NCBI GenBank assembly: GCA_020002185.1 | Contig: CM034533.1 | Span: forward strand, 68,484,119-68,548,118 | DNA: 64,000 nucleotides | Direction of reading: 5' to 3' | Source of the DNA: Paraescarpia echinospica | Taxonomy: Eukaryota; Annelida; Polychaeta; Sabellida; Siboglinidae | Shown: positions 40,001 to 52,000 of the stretch, piece after piece | How positions within the stretch are numbered: the first letter of the stretch is position 1 | How the letters are laid out: each line of letters begins with the position of its first letter | Notes under the pieces: generated by a model | Told to the model about the DNA's origin: nothing | The model's input: only the letters and a program-made list of their open reading frames with translations | Databases searched by the model: none | Made by a program: the position numbers and the translations under genes

Positions 40001-40962
40001 TACTTCTACATTCATACATTTTGTAGAACAATTTTGTAAATGTATTTTCCATTTCATTTAATTAATTCACTTCATCTTACTTTGCATGATTCAATTCAAA
40101 TACAGTCAGGGTTGGCAGGTAGGTTTCTGTCAAGACAGTTTACAAATTGTTTGCACGTTGATGATACTGAAACCACAGAGGCTTCGCTTCAATGAACATA
40201 CTTTTTCAGTCAGAAACCTCTAGTTAATAACCACAGTTGCAAGTAGTTGAAAGGCCATAATCATTTTTGTTTGTTAAATAAAACCAGGAAATCCATAATA
40301 AAATGCCTTTGTTGCTCTTATAAGAGACATGACTAACTGCTGGAATCTTCTTACAGTGACTCAGCCAGCCTTTAGACAAGTTTAGCCAGCTTGCAGTGGA
40401 ACCTTGCAGTCCAGCTAAAGGACAAAGGGTATATTGATCCTTGGATGGTAACAGGTGGTAATCCACCCTCTGAGTAAACAGTAGAACTTTGTGGACACTG
40501 CCAGCCAAATGTCCTCCTCATTAATTAGCTGTGTTTTTCGAATAAAATTACTTTGTGACTTTGTTTCCTGTAACCTTCTTTCCAGCCCATCTGTGTTCTA
40601 CCTGTACTTAGTTAATAAGTTGACACTTGTAAATTGTCTATTTGTTTGTTACGTACTACACTTTTACAATATATATACAATAATAACTTTGCCACTCTCA
40701 TATCATTGTAATTGTTTAACAACTGGGCAAATGACCTTTTCACACTTGAGTGCTTGACAAATGACCATTGGGCAAAAGACTGTGCAACATATTTTTACCT
40801 AATTTAATTAAGTTAATGAAATTAAAAAGTTTACAAGTTACATACCACACACACACATATAATATTATATATATTGACGGGTAGTAGTGCTGTCAAACCA
40901 TGTTCATTTTCACAAATAATCTGACCCATTCCATATTCCAATTCATGACTTTGTTTGACAGC
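40001..40962. other. CpG-poor non-coding stretch
   Basis: No gene recognised. CpG becomes scarce from about here to the right, in contrast to the first 39 kb. Confidence 0.4.
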
Positions 40963-41119
40963 TTTAACACAAAAAAGCGAACTACCTCAACACCACTGCA
41001 GCCATCACATATGACAAGATCTGAGGTGGCTCTATCGAGCTTCAGTGGTCGTAGCAAAGGCAACTCAGGTGTTCAGTCACTTCCTGCAGCTGGATGCAGC
41101 TCAGGACAGTTAGAACAAA
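40963..41119 (+). CDS. Possible internal exon of an unidentified transcript
   Basis: An exon-like segment flanked by a plausible acceptor (TTGTTTGACAG, ends 40962) and a strong donor (AAAC|GTAAGTAT, 41120). The open frame reads FNTKKRTTSTPLQPSHMTRS and then a Ser/Gly-rich stretch (SSFSGRSKGNSGVQS). It enters in phase 2 and leaves in phase 2. The first recognised ORC2 exon at 46044 needs a phase-1 donor, so the two cannot be joined directly; another exon in between would be required. It could be the ORC2 5' region or a separate gene. The coding content is low-complexity and no homologue is recognised. Confidence 0.4.
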
Positions 41120-42340
41120 CGTAAGTATTAATTGCTGCTATGCAAACGTGATATATAAATATACATATAAATCATAGCATAATAATTGGAAGATATCCAA
41201 ACATATGTGATTGGTTTTAACAATTATGTTTTATTCTGACCAATCTTATGTGGATACATTTACACCATCTTTGGAAACTTTCAATCATTTGCAGTTCACT
41301 TTTTGAATTTAAAGTTCTATTTATAAAAAAATTATTTGGAATATTTCTGTTGCAAACATAAATTCGTATATACAGTGCAAGTAAATACATGTGAAACAAT
41401 ATAGCCAAACCTTCGAATGATTGTACTTTCATAATAATCATGCCTATGCAGTGGCAAAAATGTTTCAATAGCACCCCCCCATCTTCCGATATCACCACTC
41501 CAGCCGAGACAGCAGAGCGGCTGAAGTTATAGTTATGGCAGCTCGGTAATGGCAAAATTTAGAGTACACCATTTGGTTAGGCCGCCAGTGGAGGTTTTTG
41601 TGCCCCCCAGGCACGATTTCTGGATCCACCCCTGTATGTGATAGTTTTGTTTGTCTGCATTTTGCAGTAATGGGTGTCCTTGTTAAATTGCATATTGTTG
41701 TTAGAAATGCATGTGAATTAAAGTAAAGACAATGTCAAGTACAAACATTTTATTGAAACTATTTGATGAGATTGACTACAAAATTAAAAGCACAATACAA
41801 CTACAGGTACAATCACTGCACTTGATATGTATAATGTAATAATTTTTAATATCACATACACATCACATGCACATAAAATGCAAAGCAACAACAGAAACAA
41901 AAATTAGGAAGAGGTTGACAAAATGTCAGGTACATATAAAAAACAAACAGTTACTTTTATCACGATTCTTTGTTACAAAAAAACAACACTAGTACATGTG
42001 ATATCAAATGCTAGTATTAGTTTATACATGCCTTATATATTTACAACTCACAAAATTAGTGACTAAACAGTCATGTGTAATTAACATCAATTTTTAATAT
42101 TTAATGCCCATAAAATGTAAACCAATGAGAAAAAATTACTTAGAAAGATGTTTAGTTGAACAAATGTAATATCAAATAAAATAACTATATTACGATTCTT
42201 TGTTAAAAAAACATCAATATGATATCAAGTTCAAAAATTAAAGTAGTTTGTGCAATGCTTGGTGTGTTTACAACTCGCAAAAATAGTGACGAGACTAGAC
42301 AGGGTCATCGCCATGTGACTAAGAATTACATATACAATCA
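41120..42340. other. AT-rich, CpG-poor non-coding stretch
   Basis: A short stretch at about 41580-41640 (GGCCGCCAGTGGAGGTTTT, then TGCCCCCCAGGCACGA) looks like a transposon terminus. No other feature is visible. Confidence 0.4.
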
Positions 42341-42551
42341 CTACATGCTACATTGCTCCAGTTTACTGAGCTGCATGAAGAGTACCTGCTACTGGTGGAT
42401 AGTCTTCGCATATTAATTTCAGTGTGGCTGAATGCTTCCCACATAAGTCAAGGTGGTGTTTTCGATTTAACAGGTCTGCCAGGGAATAAAGTGTAAAGCT
42501 CTTTGAGCAATCCTGAGGACTGGATACTACACCATATCAGAACTAACCTTA
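42341..42551 (+). mobile_element. CORE-SINE, copy 3
   Basis: It aligns in order with the 6056-6335 copy: CTACATGCTACATTGCTCCA, GAGTACCTGCTACTGG, TCTTCGCATATTAATTTCAG, GGCTGAATGCTTCCCA, AACAGGTCTGCCAGGGA and GTAAAGCTCTTTGAG...GGACTGGATACTACACCATAT. The 5' tRNA-related part, including the B box, is missing. Confidence 0.8.
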
Positions 42552-45019
42552 CACAAGTGTTGTTTAATTAATGTAAATTATTTGTGAAAATATAAAACAG
42601 TGTAAAAAAGAATCATTTATAAAAAATGGTATGTGGCATGACAAATATATAACAGTCCTCATGATACATAGATAATTTAAACAAGTAAAATGCTGCTGTC
42701 AGTGTATCAACAGATTGTTGTTGAAAACTGTGAAAAGGCTTTCAATACCATTACTTCATCACAAACTTGTGTTGTACATAACAAGTACCTGGTATATGTT
42801 GCAAGAACTCTGACTGCCACTGACTATCAGCAACACAAAGACAATGAAACCCTACCACTGCAACAATGCTGGATAATTCATGTATTTTTTTATGGACACT
42901 GCTAAATGTTATAGTTGAATTGAATACAAATACCTTGTATTATTGATTTTTGATAAATGTGTTGTCACGTATAAAAATATCATACATGTCAGAGCCGTGC
43001 TAATTGTCACTTTTTCTCCGGTATAGGTAGATGCAGATGTACAGCAAAAAGTCAGGAAGCTGGTATGATGTAGTTCACTGAAGAATGCTCGACACTGAAC
43101 CTCTCTCACAGCGTTGAAAGTTGTTGTCCGAAGACTCATGCCATATCTGCCAGACCCTGGCACCCACCGTTCCATCACCAACTGCAGAGCTAGTCAGGCG
43201 GCACCACATTCTTATGTCAAGCAACCTGCATTCTACATTGGTTTTCAGTCAGTCAAGCTAACTGACTGATCTGGAAGCCAGTGTACACCCCATCGGCACT
43301 GGGGAATCTGTCACGGATGCGACACAATTGGGATCACTCGGTGGACATTCACATGACAAACTGTTAATATGCAGCATATTGCATGGCTGTAGAATCTTGT
43401 CCGAGATCCTGGATATACAACTGCCCAGTATGCCATATTAACTTGGAGAGCTAGTAGTACTAAGCACACTAGTTCAATCTCCTGTAAAGAAAAGCATATA
43501 TTCAGTATACAAAAACAGGTATCATAGTAGTAGTGTTGGGAGTAAATAATTATGGAGTTGTTCATCGTCATAATCAGTAAATATAAAATAATGTTTCATG
43601 AATGATCTACAGCATTTCACAAGAAAAGAGGCAGCAAGAAATGTTCTACTACACCTGCATCTATACATGTTGATATCTTAGGAACAGTCGGTGTTTACTG
43701 GGGTTGTTCCGGGTGGAGGAAGGGGGTGGGTTGATACAGCATGCAGACATTAGTGGAATATGCTATTTTTCAAAATGGTGAATTTGTTTTACTATTTTTC
43801 TTTACTAGGTGGTAGTAGTCAATATTACAGACTGATATGAATTCTGCTAATCAGTAAAACTTTGTTTTGTTTTCAGTATACAAATTCATGTCAATGTCTG
43901 TCATGTGTAACTACTACACATATTCATGTTTGACATTTTAAGCCTGAGATTTAATGGTCAAGGTGAATGTTGGAAATAACAAAATGAGGTGTTATTGTGA
44001 AGCTAACAGTGTATTTTCCTCGTCAAGTATTCATAGATTCATACTATGTATGTCTACCTTCTTCAAGAATGAATAATTTATTTTATAAATTTATTTCAGA
44101 GTCATCGCCATATATGCTAAATACTTTTTAAAGGTATATTAATATGTATGTGTTGATACACTGGGTATAATATACAAGTGCAGAAGTCAACCTAGTTTTT
44201 CATGTCTAAGATGTTATTATTAAAATGTGTATGAAAATAAATGTATATTTAAATGTGCACATTAAAATTTGTTGATAACTTATACGTGATTGATTGTTAT
44301 AAATTTGAAATTACCTGAATTGATCAAATGTGGCCCTCCCGCAGACTATGTATTCTCCCTGTGTCTGCCTGGCCTGGGTGACCGCCTCTAGCCCCTCCTC
44401 TGCCTCCTCTCAGTCTCATTCGTGGGTTGCAGTGTGGCATCTAGTAATATAATAATTCAAGTGACATATTATGTATTTATATATTGCTGTGGTGAGAATA
44501 TATACATACATTGGTAAATACAGAATAATAGTTGGCTTATGTCAGTTGAAAGATATCACAGGATACCAATTAATGCATTACATACACTATAGCCAGGCAT
44601 CAAGGACCACAATGAAAATAAGTGCATGCATTTTCTTATGTAATCCTTATATATATATATATGGTGTACTCTAGCTGTATTGATATTTTATGTATTTACA
44701 CGTTTACATTTATATATTGAAGAAAATCACCATCATTGTTGTCATGTAAAAATCTTAATTATTGTGCATAAAATACAATGCAAATCAACAGTATTCTGCA
44801 GTAATAATATCAAAAACTCCCCTGTTTGACGTTCTGTTGCACGAAATTACGGATGCTCCCTGACTAAGTTACTTGCACGATCAACAGGGGCCTGCTGCCA
44901 AAGCAATGTTTCTTGTCATTGCGCACCTCACTCCATCTACTCTCTATATGTATTGTCGGAATAACATAGCTTAGTAACAAGATCCTGCGTTACCAAATAC
45001 AATACATACCAAATATTAT
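42552..45019. other. Non-coding, AT-rich and CpG-poor stretch
   Basis: Frames such as 42909-43181 (-) have no recognised domain. It may be an intron or a 5' flank. No RNA gene was seen. Confidence 0.4.
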
Positions 45020-45370
45020 GCTCATTGACGTTGTCACTCTCTCAGTCTCCGACTGAATCTCTGGCTGGTGTAATATGCCAATGGTGACTGTCTGAGTGAG
45101 AGTCAGACTCGAGTCGAGTGTAGACTTTCGCAAGTTGCAATTCTCGTTGAATTAATACACGGCTATGCGTTCTTGTTGCTAACTGCGATAGTGTAATATG
45201 TACCTTCGTACAACCTTTTTTGAATCTTGATATGCCAAAGCACGTGTGTGTTGTTATTGTTTTCGCATGCGTGGGATGCTGATCTCGCGTAAAGCACGTG
45301 ACCGAAATAGCGCAGTAGGTCGACAGCGCAATTGGCTTTCGCCAGCTATACCCGGTGTAACGACAAATCT
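45020..45370. promoter_or_regulatory. CpG-rich patch in CpG-poor surroundings; candidate ORC2 promoter
   Basis: Between 45.02 and 45.37 kb CpG is clearly denser than on either side (for example GACTCGAGTCGAGT, CGCATGCG, CTCGCG, CACGTGACCG, GTCGACAGCGC). It includes a CACGTG E-box at about 45296-45301. It lies about 0.7 kb upstream of the first recognised ORC2 exon, so it could be the ORC2 promoter. No TATA box, initiator or first exon could be confirmed. Inference from composition and position only. Confidence 0.3.
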
Positions 45371-46043
45371 TTTTTTAGGATTAAAAAAACAAGTACACAT
45401 TTTATTAATTAAAGCGTCTATGAGCACTAGTTAAACTATTCACATATTACACATCTGGACATAAAAGAACAGGATTGGCGATGGGCAAACGAACTGATTA
45501 TGCACCTTTAAACAATATTGCGGTTTAACTTTTTTTAGGGAATTTTTGATGCTCGAATAAACTTTTTAAAAGTGCCATGGTTTGCGCCAGCCTATACAAC
45601 GCACTGTGGTTGAAATGTGCAGTATAGCAGCAGCGCACGTAATGTTAATGGGTAAACCCATTAATGCAAAACCAGGACACTATTTGAACTTCAAAAATGC
45701 CATGCGACACAATGTTTGTCCAGATTTATATATCTGCATCAGGAACGATATGTAATCATGTAATCATTAAGTGATCAAATTTAGGCAAACACGCAATTAT
45801 TACGGCAAAATCAAGGTGGAACCGGATTCTACACAAGTGTCATCATTCAGACACAACCACCTTTTTTAAATTTACATCTAGGATCTTTAATTAATCAGAT
45901 GCTTCTATTCACAGAACTGCCATTTTAATTGCTGTTCATGTATACATTTGTCTGCTAATCAGTAGTAAGGATACATTTTACAAAACTGTTGTATTTGCAG
46001 TTATGTACTTTGTATTGTATAATTTTCCAATTGCCTGCTTCAG

Positions 46044-46166
46044 CCACGCATTCACAGAAGACAAAACCAAAGAAGAAGAAATATGAAGACGAAGATGATT
46101 CTTCATCTGAGGAGGAAGAAAAGAAAGAGGATGAGGAGAGTGGAGTCACACCACGGCCTTCGAGTG
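46044..46166 (+). CDS. ORC2: ORC2 exon (N-terminal, acidic/basic linker)
   Basis: ORC2 is a core subunit of the origin recognition complex, which marks replication origins and loads MCM helicase. This exon reads SQKTKPKKKKYEDEDDSSSE, then EEEKKEDEE and VTPRPSS, the charged, disordered N-terminal region of ORC2. The acceptor CTTCAG ends at 46043. The donor chosen is G|GTGCGT (46167), because only the phase-1 end joins in frame to the next exon. An earlier acceptor (TTTGCAG, ends 45999) stays open but would add an unlikely hydrophobic stretch. The N-terminal exons upstream were not identified. Confidence 0.75.
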
Positions 46167-46881
46167 GTGCGTGAAACTGTCATAACGACTTGTATTTGGA
46201 CATCCTAAAAGGCTACAAATGGAATTATTTTTATGTACTGTTTGGTTTCGGACACCTATTATTTGTAGAGATCTTGGGTACAAGTCGAACGTCAGCGCTG
46301 CCTGTTGCAGAATGCGTTGGCCGCTAGAGTGGTGAGTGCAGGCTGTTTCTAGGTGGGTTGCCAGCATGACCTCATTAGTAAGATTGTAGCTGTATGTAGG
46401 CATAAAATAATCTCTTTGATCTAGAGGCGACTTTAACATTGTGCAATGCCGGGATAACGTGATTAATTAAATACTATAACTAGTAATTTTCATGAACGTC
46501 TCAAATATGTTGAAACTTTGCTAAATATTTGAGACATGGCTTTAGTTTACCTAGATCTATAGAATACTATGAAAATTTTTATCATTGTAAGTGCTTCTCC
46601 TCTCTTTTTATTTTCATTCGACTTGGTCCATAGACCTTTGAACTGCCAAGTGGTGATGTATTTAAAAAAACACAGCAATAGTTATTTACAGTGATTTCCT
46701 TACATGTTTTTGATACACCAAACTTTTCTAGACTGGTTTTTCTCGTACCTGAGATAATGAGTGCCACTGTGGGAACAAGGGTCATTTGTTACTTCTTGGG
46801 TAGGTGTAAGTAGTTGTTTTCAGTGTGCTACTTTTCCATGTTTTTCAATGAGAACATGTGTACTTTGTTTGATTTGTCCAG

Positions 46882-46965
46882 TGTTGACTGAAGCTGTGGA
46901 GATTGGGGGGAGTCAGGTGTACCAGTTCAAAACACCAACCAAGGCCAGGCAGATGGTGCACAAAG
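46882..46965 (+). CDS. ORC2: ORC2 exon (VYxF motif region)
   Basis: It enters in phase 1 after TTTGTCCAG and leaves in phase 1 at CACAAAG|GTAAGG. The peptide LTEAVEIGGSQVYQFKTPTK then ARQMVHK resembles the vertebrate ORC2 segment with GNKVYSF. The last ~30 bp of the exon and its donor are copied several times in the following intron (see 46966-47372). Confidence 0.8.
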
Positions 46966-47372
46966 GTAAGGCTAATGGTGAGGAAGGCTATGGCAGATGG
47001 TAAAGAAAGGTAAGGCTGATGGTATAGAATAGTAAGGCAAATGGTGCACAAAGGTAAGGCAAATGGTACAGAAAGGTAAGGCAGGTGGTGCGAAATGGTA
47101 AGGCAAATGGTGCAAAGGTAAGGCAAATGGTGCAGAAATGTTTGTCAGAAACCAACCATGGTAAAGCAATGCTGGAGAACGGTAAGTCAGAAAGTAATCA
47201 AGGCCAGGCAGGTGATGCAGTAATGTTGGTAAAAAACAGCCAATGTATTTGCAAATGTTGCAGAAAGGTTAATCTAAAATGTAACCAGGCCAGATGCTGC
47301 AGAAAGCTAAATGAGAACTCAACCAAAGCCAGACAAATGGTGCAGGGAGTAAGTCGGAAACCATGGGAATGA
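46966..47372 (+). repeat. Tandem copies of the ORC2 5' splice site and exon end
   Basis: Immediately after the real donor (46966), the unit GGTAAGGCAAATGGTGCACA is repeated with a 22-bp period. GTAAGG occurs at 46966, 47010, 47032, 47054, 47076, 47098 and 47118 (first base of the GT). Further on, the exon-derived words CAAGGCCAGGCAGGTGATGC (47199-47218), CCAGGCCAGATGCTGC (about 47284-47299) and CCAAAGCCAGACAAATGGTG (about 47323-47342) show that the exon end was duplicated as well. The spacing of 22 bp changes frame, so use of alternative donors would usually disrupt the protein. Confidence 0.9.
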
Positions 47373-47608
47373 AGAACAATTTTAAGTTAAGAAAATAACC
47401 GACCCCCAAAAATAACCTATCAACATATAACTTACACTATATTATACTAAGTGGCAAGTTATACATTACTGTTTTACACAAGTGTTGATGAAATATGTGA
47501 GACTGGAAGCTCTGGATGTAATAAGTAGCAATGTGGAAAGACCCACATTCAACTGTACATAATGGGTCATATCTACTTGTGTCACTAATGCAGTGTTCTG
47601 TCTCGTAG

Positions 47609-47665
47609 CATATGAAGCATCTGTCATCGCAAGAAGCCCTGCTCGCAAAACACCATCAAAGTCAA
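47609..47665 (+). CDS. ORC2: ORC2 exon (57 bp, KTPxKS motif)
   Basis: It enters in phase 1 after TCTCGTAG and leaves in phase 1 at TCAA|GTGAGT. It encodes YEASVIARSPARKTPSKS. SP and TP sites followed by basic residues fit the known CDK-regulated N-terminal region of ORC2, and the vertebrate protein has a similar AKTPQKS segment. The following intron (47666-57033, 9.4 kb) holds the 64-bp satellite. Confidence 0.8.
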
Positions 47666-49006
47666 GTGAGTATTAGTGTCATATCCATTAACCCTTTAGA
47701 TCCCGACCACCCGCCTCCAGACATCCGGATGCCCGCTTCCCCAACCGCCTGGATCCATTGTTTACATTAACAATGCATGGAGGTGGCGTCATCTGCTGGA
47801 TACTTAAGTAACTTGTCACTGATTTTTTCATTCTATGCCAACATACAGCATATCATGTTTGGCACGTTTAATTTGTAAAGTTGATTAGTACATTTAGAAA
47901 TTTCTTATGCAGAATTCAATTATGTTTAAAATAAGCACATCTTGTAGTGTTAGGAGACGAAGAACAAAACCAAAACAAAGATGGAACAAACTAGGAGCAT
48001 CCGTAGCTTGTTTAATTGATGCACGTGTACACTGTGGGGAGTCAGACAGTACAGTCTAATAGATCCTTTGTAGTGTCCTCTTGTTATTTAGTCTGTATTA
48101 GTGATGCAGAAACTCCCAAAATAGTCATATTTTTATACATATTTATTTTGCTATCAATACCAACATTCCTGTTTCCTTCTTGCACCATCACTGTGTCATC
48201 TTATGGTGACACCCCAACAAGTTATTAAAACACAGACAGCTAGACTGTCCTATCAGCTCCCCAACCACTCAAACAATAGCAAGCTCTAGCAGGTAGTCTA
48301 GTTAGTTGGATACAGTGGCTAGGTGCTTCAAACCAGGCTTTCCACTGACCACAAGATGACCAGGTGATAATTACTTTTAATTACCAGTCACCTTCTAGGC
48401 TGGTAATAAAACTCCCTTACACAGACTGAGAGAGAAGAGATAAGAGAAACACTGAACAAAGGAATGCTGCAGCCCATGTGTTGTCAGGTGACAAGTCCTG
48501 TCACCATGGGTACGACAAAATGCTCACAAATGAATGTGGTGGGATTTTGCCCCTAAGGATTATGTCTTCCCTAAGTGACTTGACTATATTACAAGATAGT
48601 AAGCATACATCTAACACAATATTCATATCCACTGTATTCAACCCAGGGAATCACCAGGGAAACGCAAGAACTGCAAGGCAGAGACAAAAATATGTTATGA
48701 TACAAATGTACTTGTACTCATGTGAATGTACTCGTACTTTTACTCAAATTGCACGTAGACAGGTACAGAAAGATATTGACAACATATTCTACAAGAAAGT
48801 AACACTTCCCTATCAATAGCATGCATTCCCTGGTTGTTGCCATTTCTGCCCTGGGTATGGCAGGAAACCAATCCTGCACTACACTCAAAATACAACTTCA
48901 AGCAATCTGTTTGTTGTACCAGTGTTCACATTATTATATCTGTCTGTTTTGGGCATTGTGTAGTCACTTACTACTGAAAATGTCCCCAGAATAGCCATGT
49001 CCTGTG
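47666..49006 (+). other. ORC2 intron, left part
   Basis: No gene recognised. Single-copy-looking, CpG-poor sequence up to the satellite. Confidence 0.6.
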
Positions 49007-52000
49007 CTTGTGTTACATGTCAACAAGCCATCAACACCACTTTTTGCTAACTATCTCCCTGGCACTGCATCTTGTGTTACATGTCAACAAGCCATCAACA
49101 CCACTTTTTGCTAACTATCTCCCTGGCACTGCATCTTGTGTTACATGTCAACAAGCCATCAACACCACTTTTTGCTAACTATCTCCCTGGCACTGCATCT
49201 TGTGTTACATGCCAACAAGCCATCAACATCACTTTTTGCTAACTATCTCCCTGGCACTGCATCTTGTGTTACATGTCAACAAGCCATCAACACCACTTTT
49301 TGCTAACTATCTCCCTGGTACTGCATCTTGTGTTACATGTCAACAAGCCACCAACACCACTTTTTGCTAACTATCTCCCTGGCACTGCATCTTGTGTTAC
49401 ATGTCAACAAGCCATCAACACCACTTTTTGCTAACTATCACCCTGGCACTGCATCCTGTGTTACATGTCAACAAGCCACCAACACCACTTTTTGCTAACT
49501 ATCACCCTGGCACTGTATCTTGTGTTACATGTCAACAAGCCACCAACACCACTTTTTGCTAACTATCACCATGGAAGTGCATCCTGTGTTACATGTCAAC
49601 AAGCCACCAACACCACTTTTTGCTAACTATCTCCCTGGTACTGCATCTTGTGTTACATGTCAACAAGCCATCAACACCACTTTTTGCTAACTATCTCCCT
49701 GGCACTGCATCTTGTGTTACATGTCAACAAGCCATCAACACCACTTTTTGCTAACTATCTCCCTGGCACTGCATCTTGTGTTACATGTCAACAAGCCATC
49801 AACACCACTTTTTGCTAACTATCTCCCTGGTACTGCATCTTGTGTTACATGTCAACAAGCCACCAACACCACTTTTTGCTAACTATCTCCCTGGCACTGC
49901 ATCTTGTGTTACATGTCAACAAGCCACCAACACCACTTTTTGCTAACACATGTCAACAAGCCAGCAACACCACTTTTTGCTAACTATCTCCCTGGTACTG
50001 CATCTTGTGTTACATGTCAACAAGCCACCAACACCACTTTTTGCTAACTATCTCCCTGGCACTGCATCTTGTGTTACATGCCAACAAGCCATTAACATCA
50101 CTTTTTGTTAACTATCTCCCTGGCACTGCATCTTGTGTTACATGCCAACAAGCCACCAACACCACTTTTTGCTAACTATCTCCCTGGTACTGCATCTTGT
50201 GTTACATGTCAACAAGCCACCAACACCACTTTCTGCTAACTATCTCGCTGGCACTGCATCCTGTGTTTATATGTCAACAAGCCACCAACACCACTTTTTG
50301 CTAACTATCTCCCTGGCACTGCATCTTGTGTTACATGTCAACAAGCCATCAACACCACTTTTTGCTAACTATCTCCCTGGTACTGCATCCTGTGTTACAT
50401 GTCAACAAGCCACCAACACCACTTTTTGCTAACTATCTCCCTGGCACTGCATCTTGTGTTACATGTCAACAAGCCATCAACACCACTTTTTGCTAACTAT
50501 CTCCCTGGCACTGCATCTTGTGTTACATGCCAACAAGCCATCAACATCACTTTTTGCTAACTATCTACCTGGCACTGCATCTTGTGTTACATGTCAACAA
50601 GCCATCAACATCACTTTTTGCTAACTATCTCCCTGGCACTGCATCTTGTGTTACATGTCAACAAGCCATCAACACCACTTTTTGCTAACTATCACCCTGA
50701 CACTGCATCCTGTGTTACATGTCAACAAGCCACCAACACCACTTTTTGCTAACTATCACCCTGGCACTGTATCTTGTGTTACATGTCAACAAGCCACCAA
50801 CACCACTTTTTGCTAACTATCACCATGGAAGTGCATCCTGTGTTACATGTCAACAAGCCACCAACACCACTTTTTGCTAACTATCTCCCTGGTACTGCAT
50901 CTTGTGTTACATGTCAACAAGCCATCAACACCACTTTTTGCTAACTATCTCCCTGGCACTGCATCTTGTGTTACATGCCAACAAGCCACCAACACCACTT
51001 TTTGCTAACTATCTCCCTGGTACTGCATCTTGTGTTACATGTCAACAAGCCAGCAACACCACTTTTTGCTAACTATCTCCCTGGTACTGCATCTTGTGTT
51101 ACATGTCAACAAGCCACCAACACCACTTTTTGCTAACTATCTCCCTGGCACTGCATCTTGTGTTACATGCCAACAAGCCATTAACATCACTTTTTGTTAA
51201 CTATCTCCCTGGCACTGCATCTTGTGTTACATGCCAACAAGCCACCAACACCACTTTTTGCTAACTATCTCCCTGGTACTGCATCTTGTGTTACATGTCA
51301 ACAAGCCACCAACACCACTTTCTGCTAACCATCTCGCTGGCACTGCATCCTGTGTTTATATGTCAACAAGCCCCCAACACCACTTTTTGCTAACTATCTC
51401 CCTGGCACTGCATCTTGTGTTACATGTCAACAAGCCATCAACACCACTTTTTCTAACTATCTCCCTGGTACTGCATCTTGTGTTACATGTCAACAAGCCA
51501 CCAACACCACTTTCTGCTAACTATCTCGCTGGCACTGCATCCTGTGTTTATATGTCAACAAGCCACCAACACCACTTTTTGCTAACTATCTCCCTGGCAC
51601 TGCATCTTGTGTTACATGTCAACAAGCCACCAACACCACTTTTTGCTAACTATCTCCCTTTACTGCATCCTGTGTTACATGTCAACAAGCCATCAACACC
51701 ACTTTCTGCTAACTATCACCCTGGCACTGCATCTTGTGTTACATGGCAACAAGCCATCAACACCACTTTTTGCTAACTATCTCCCTTTACTGCATCTTGT
51801 GTTACATGTCAACAAGACACCAACACCATATTTTGCTAACTATCTCCCTGGCACTGCATCTTGTGTTACATGTCAACAAGCCATCAACACCACTTTTTGC
51901 TAACTATCACCCTGGCACTGCATCCTGTGTTACATGTCAACAAGCCACCAACACCACTTTTTGCTAACTATCTCCCTGGTACTGCATCTTGTGTTACATG

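Noticed and set aside
45296..45376. tRNA gene or tRNA-derived SINE head
   Set aside because: A good A-box match (TAGCGCAGTAGG, 45308-45319), a GCGC/GCGC D-stem and a 7-T run at 45370-45376 are present, but there is no credible B box, T-arm or anticodon stem.
45989..46043. Earlier acceptor (ends 45999) for the first ORC2 exon
   Set aside because: Open, but it would add a hydrophobic stretch atypical of the charged ORC2 N-terminus; the acceptor at 46043 is preferred, though not proven.
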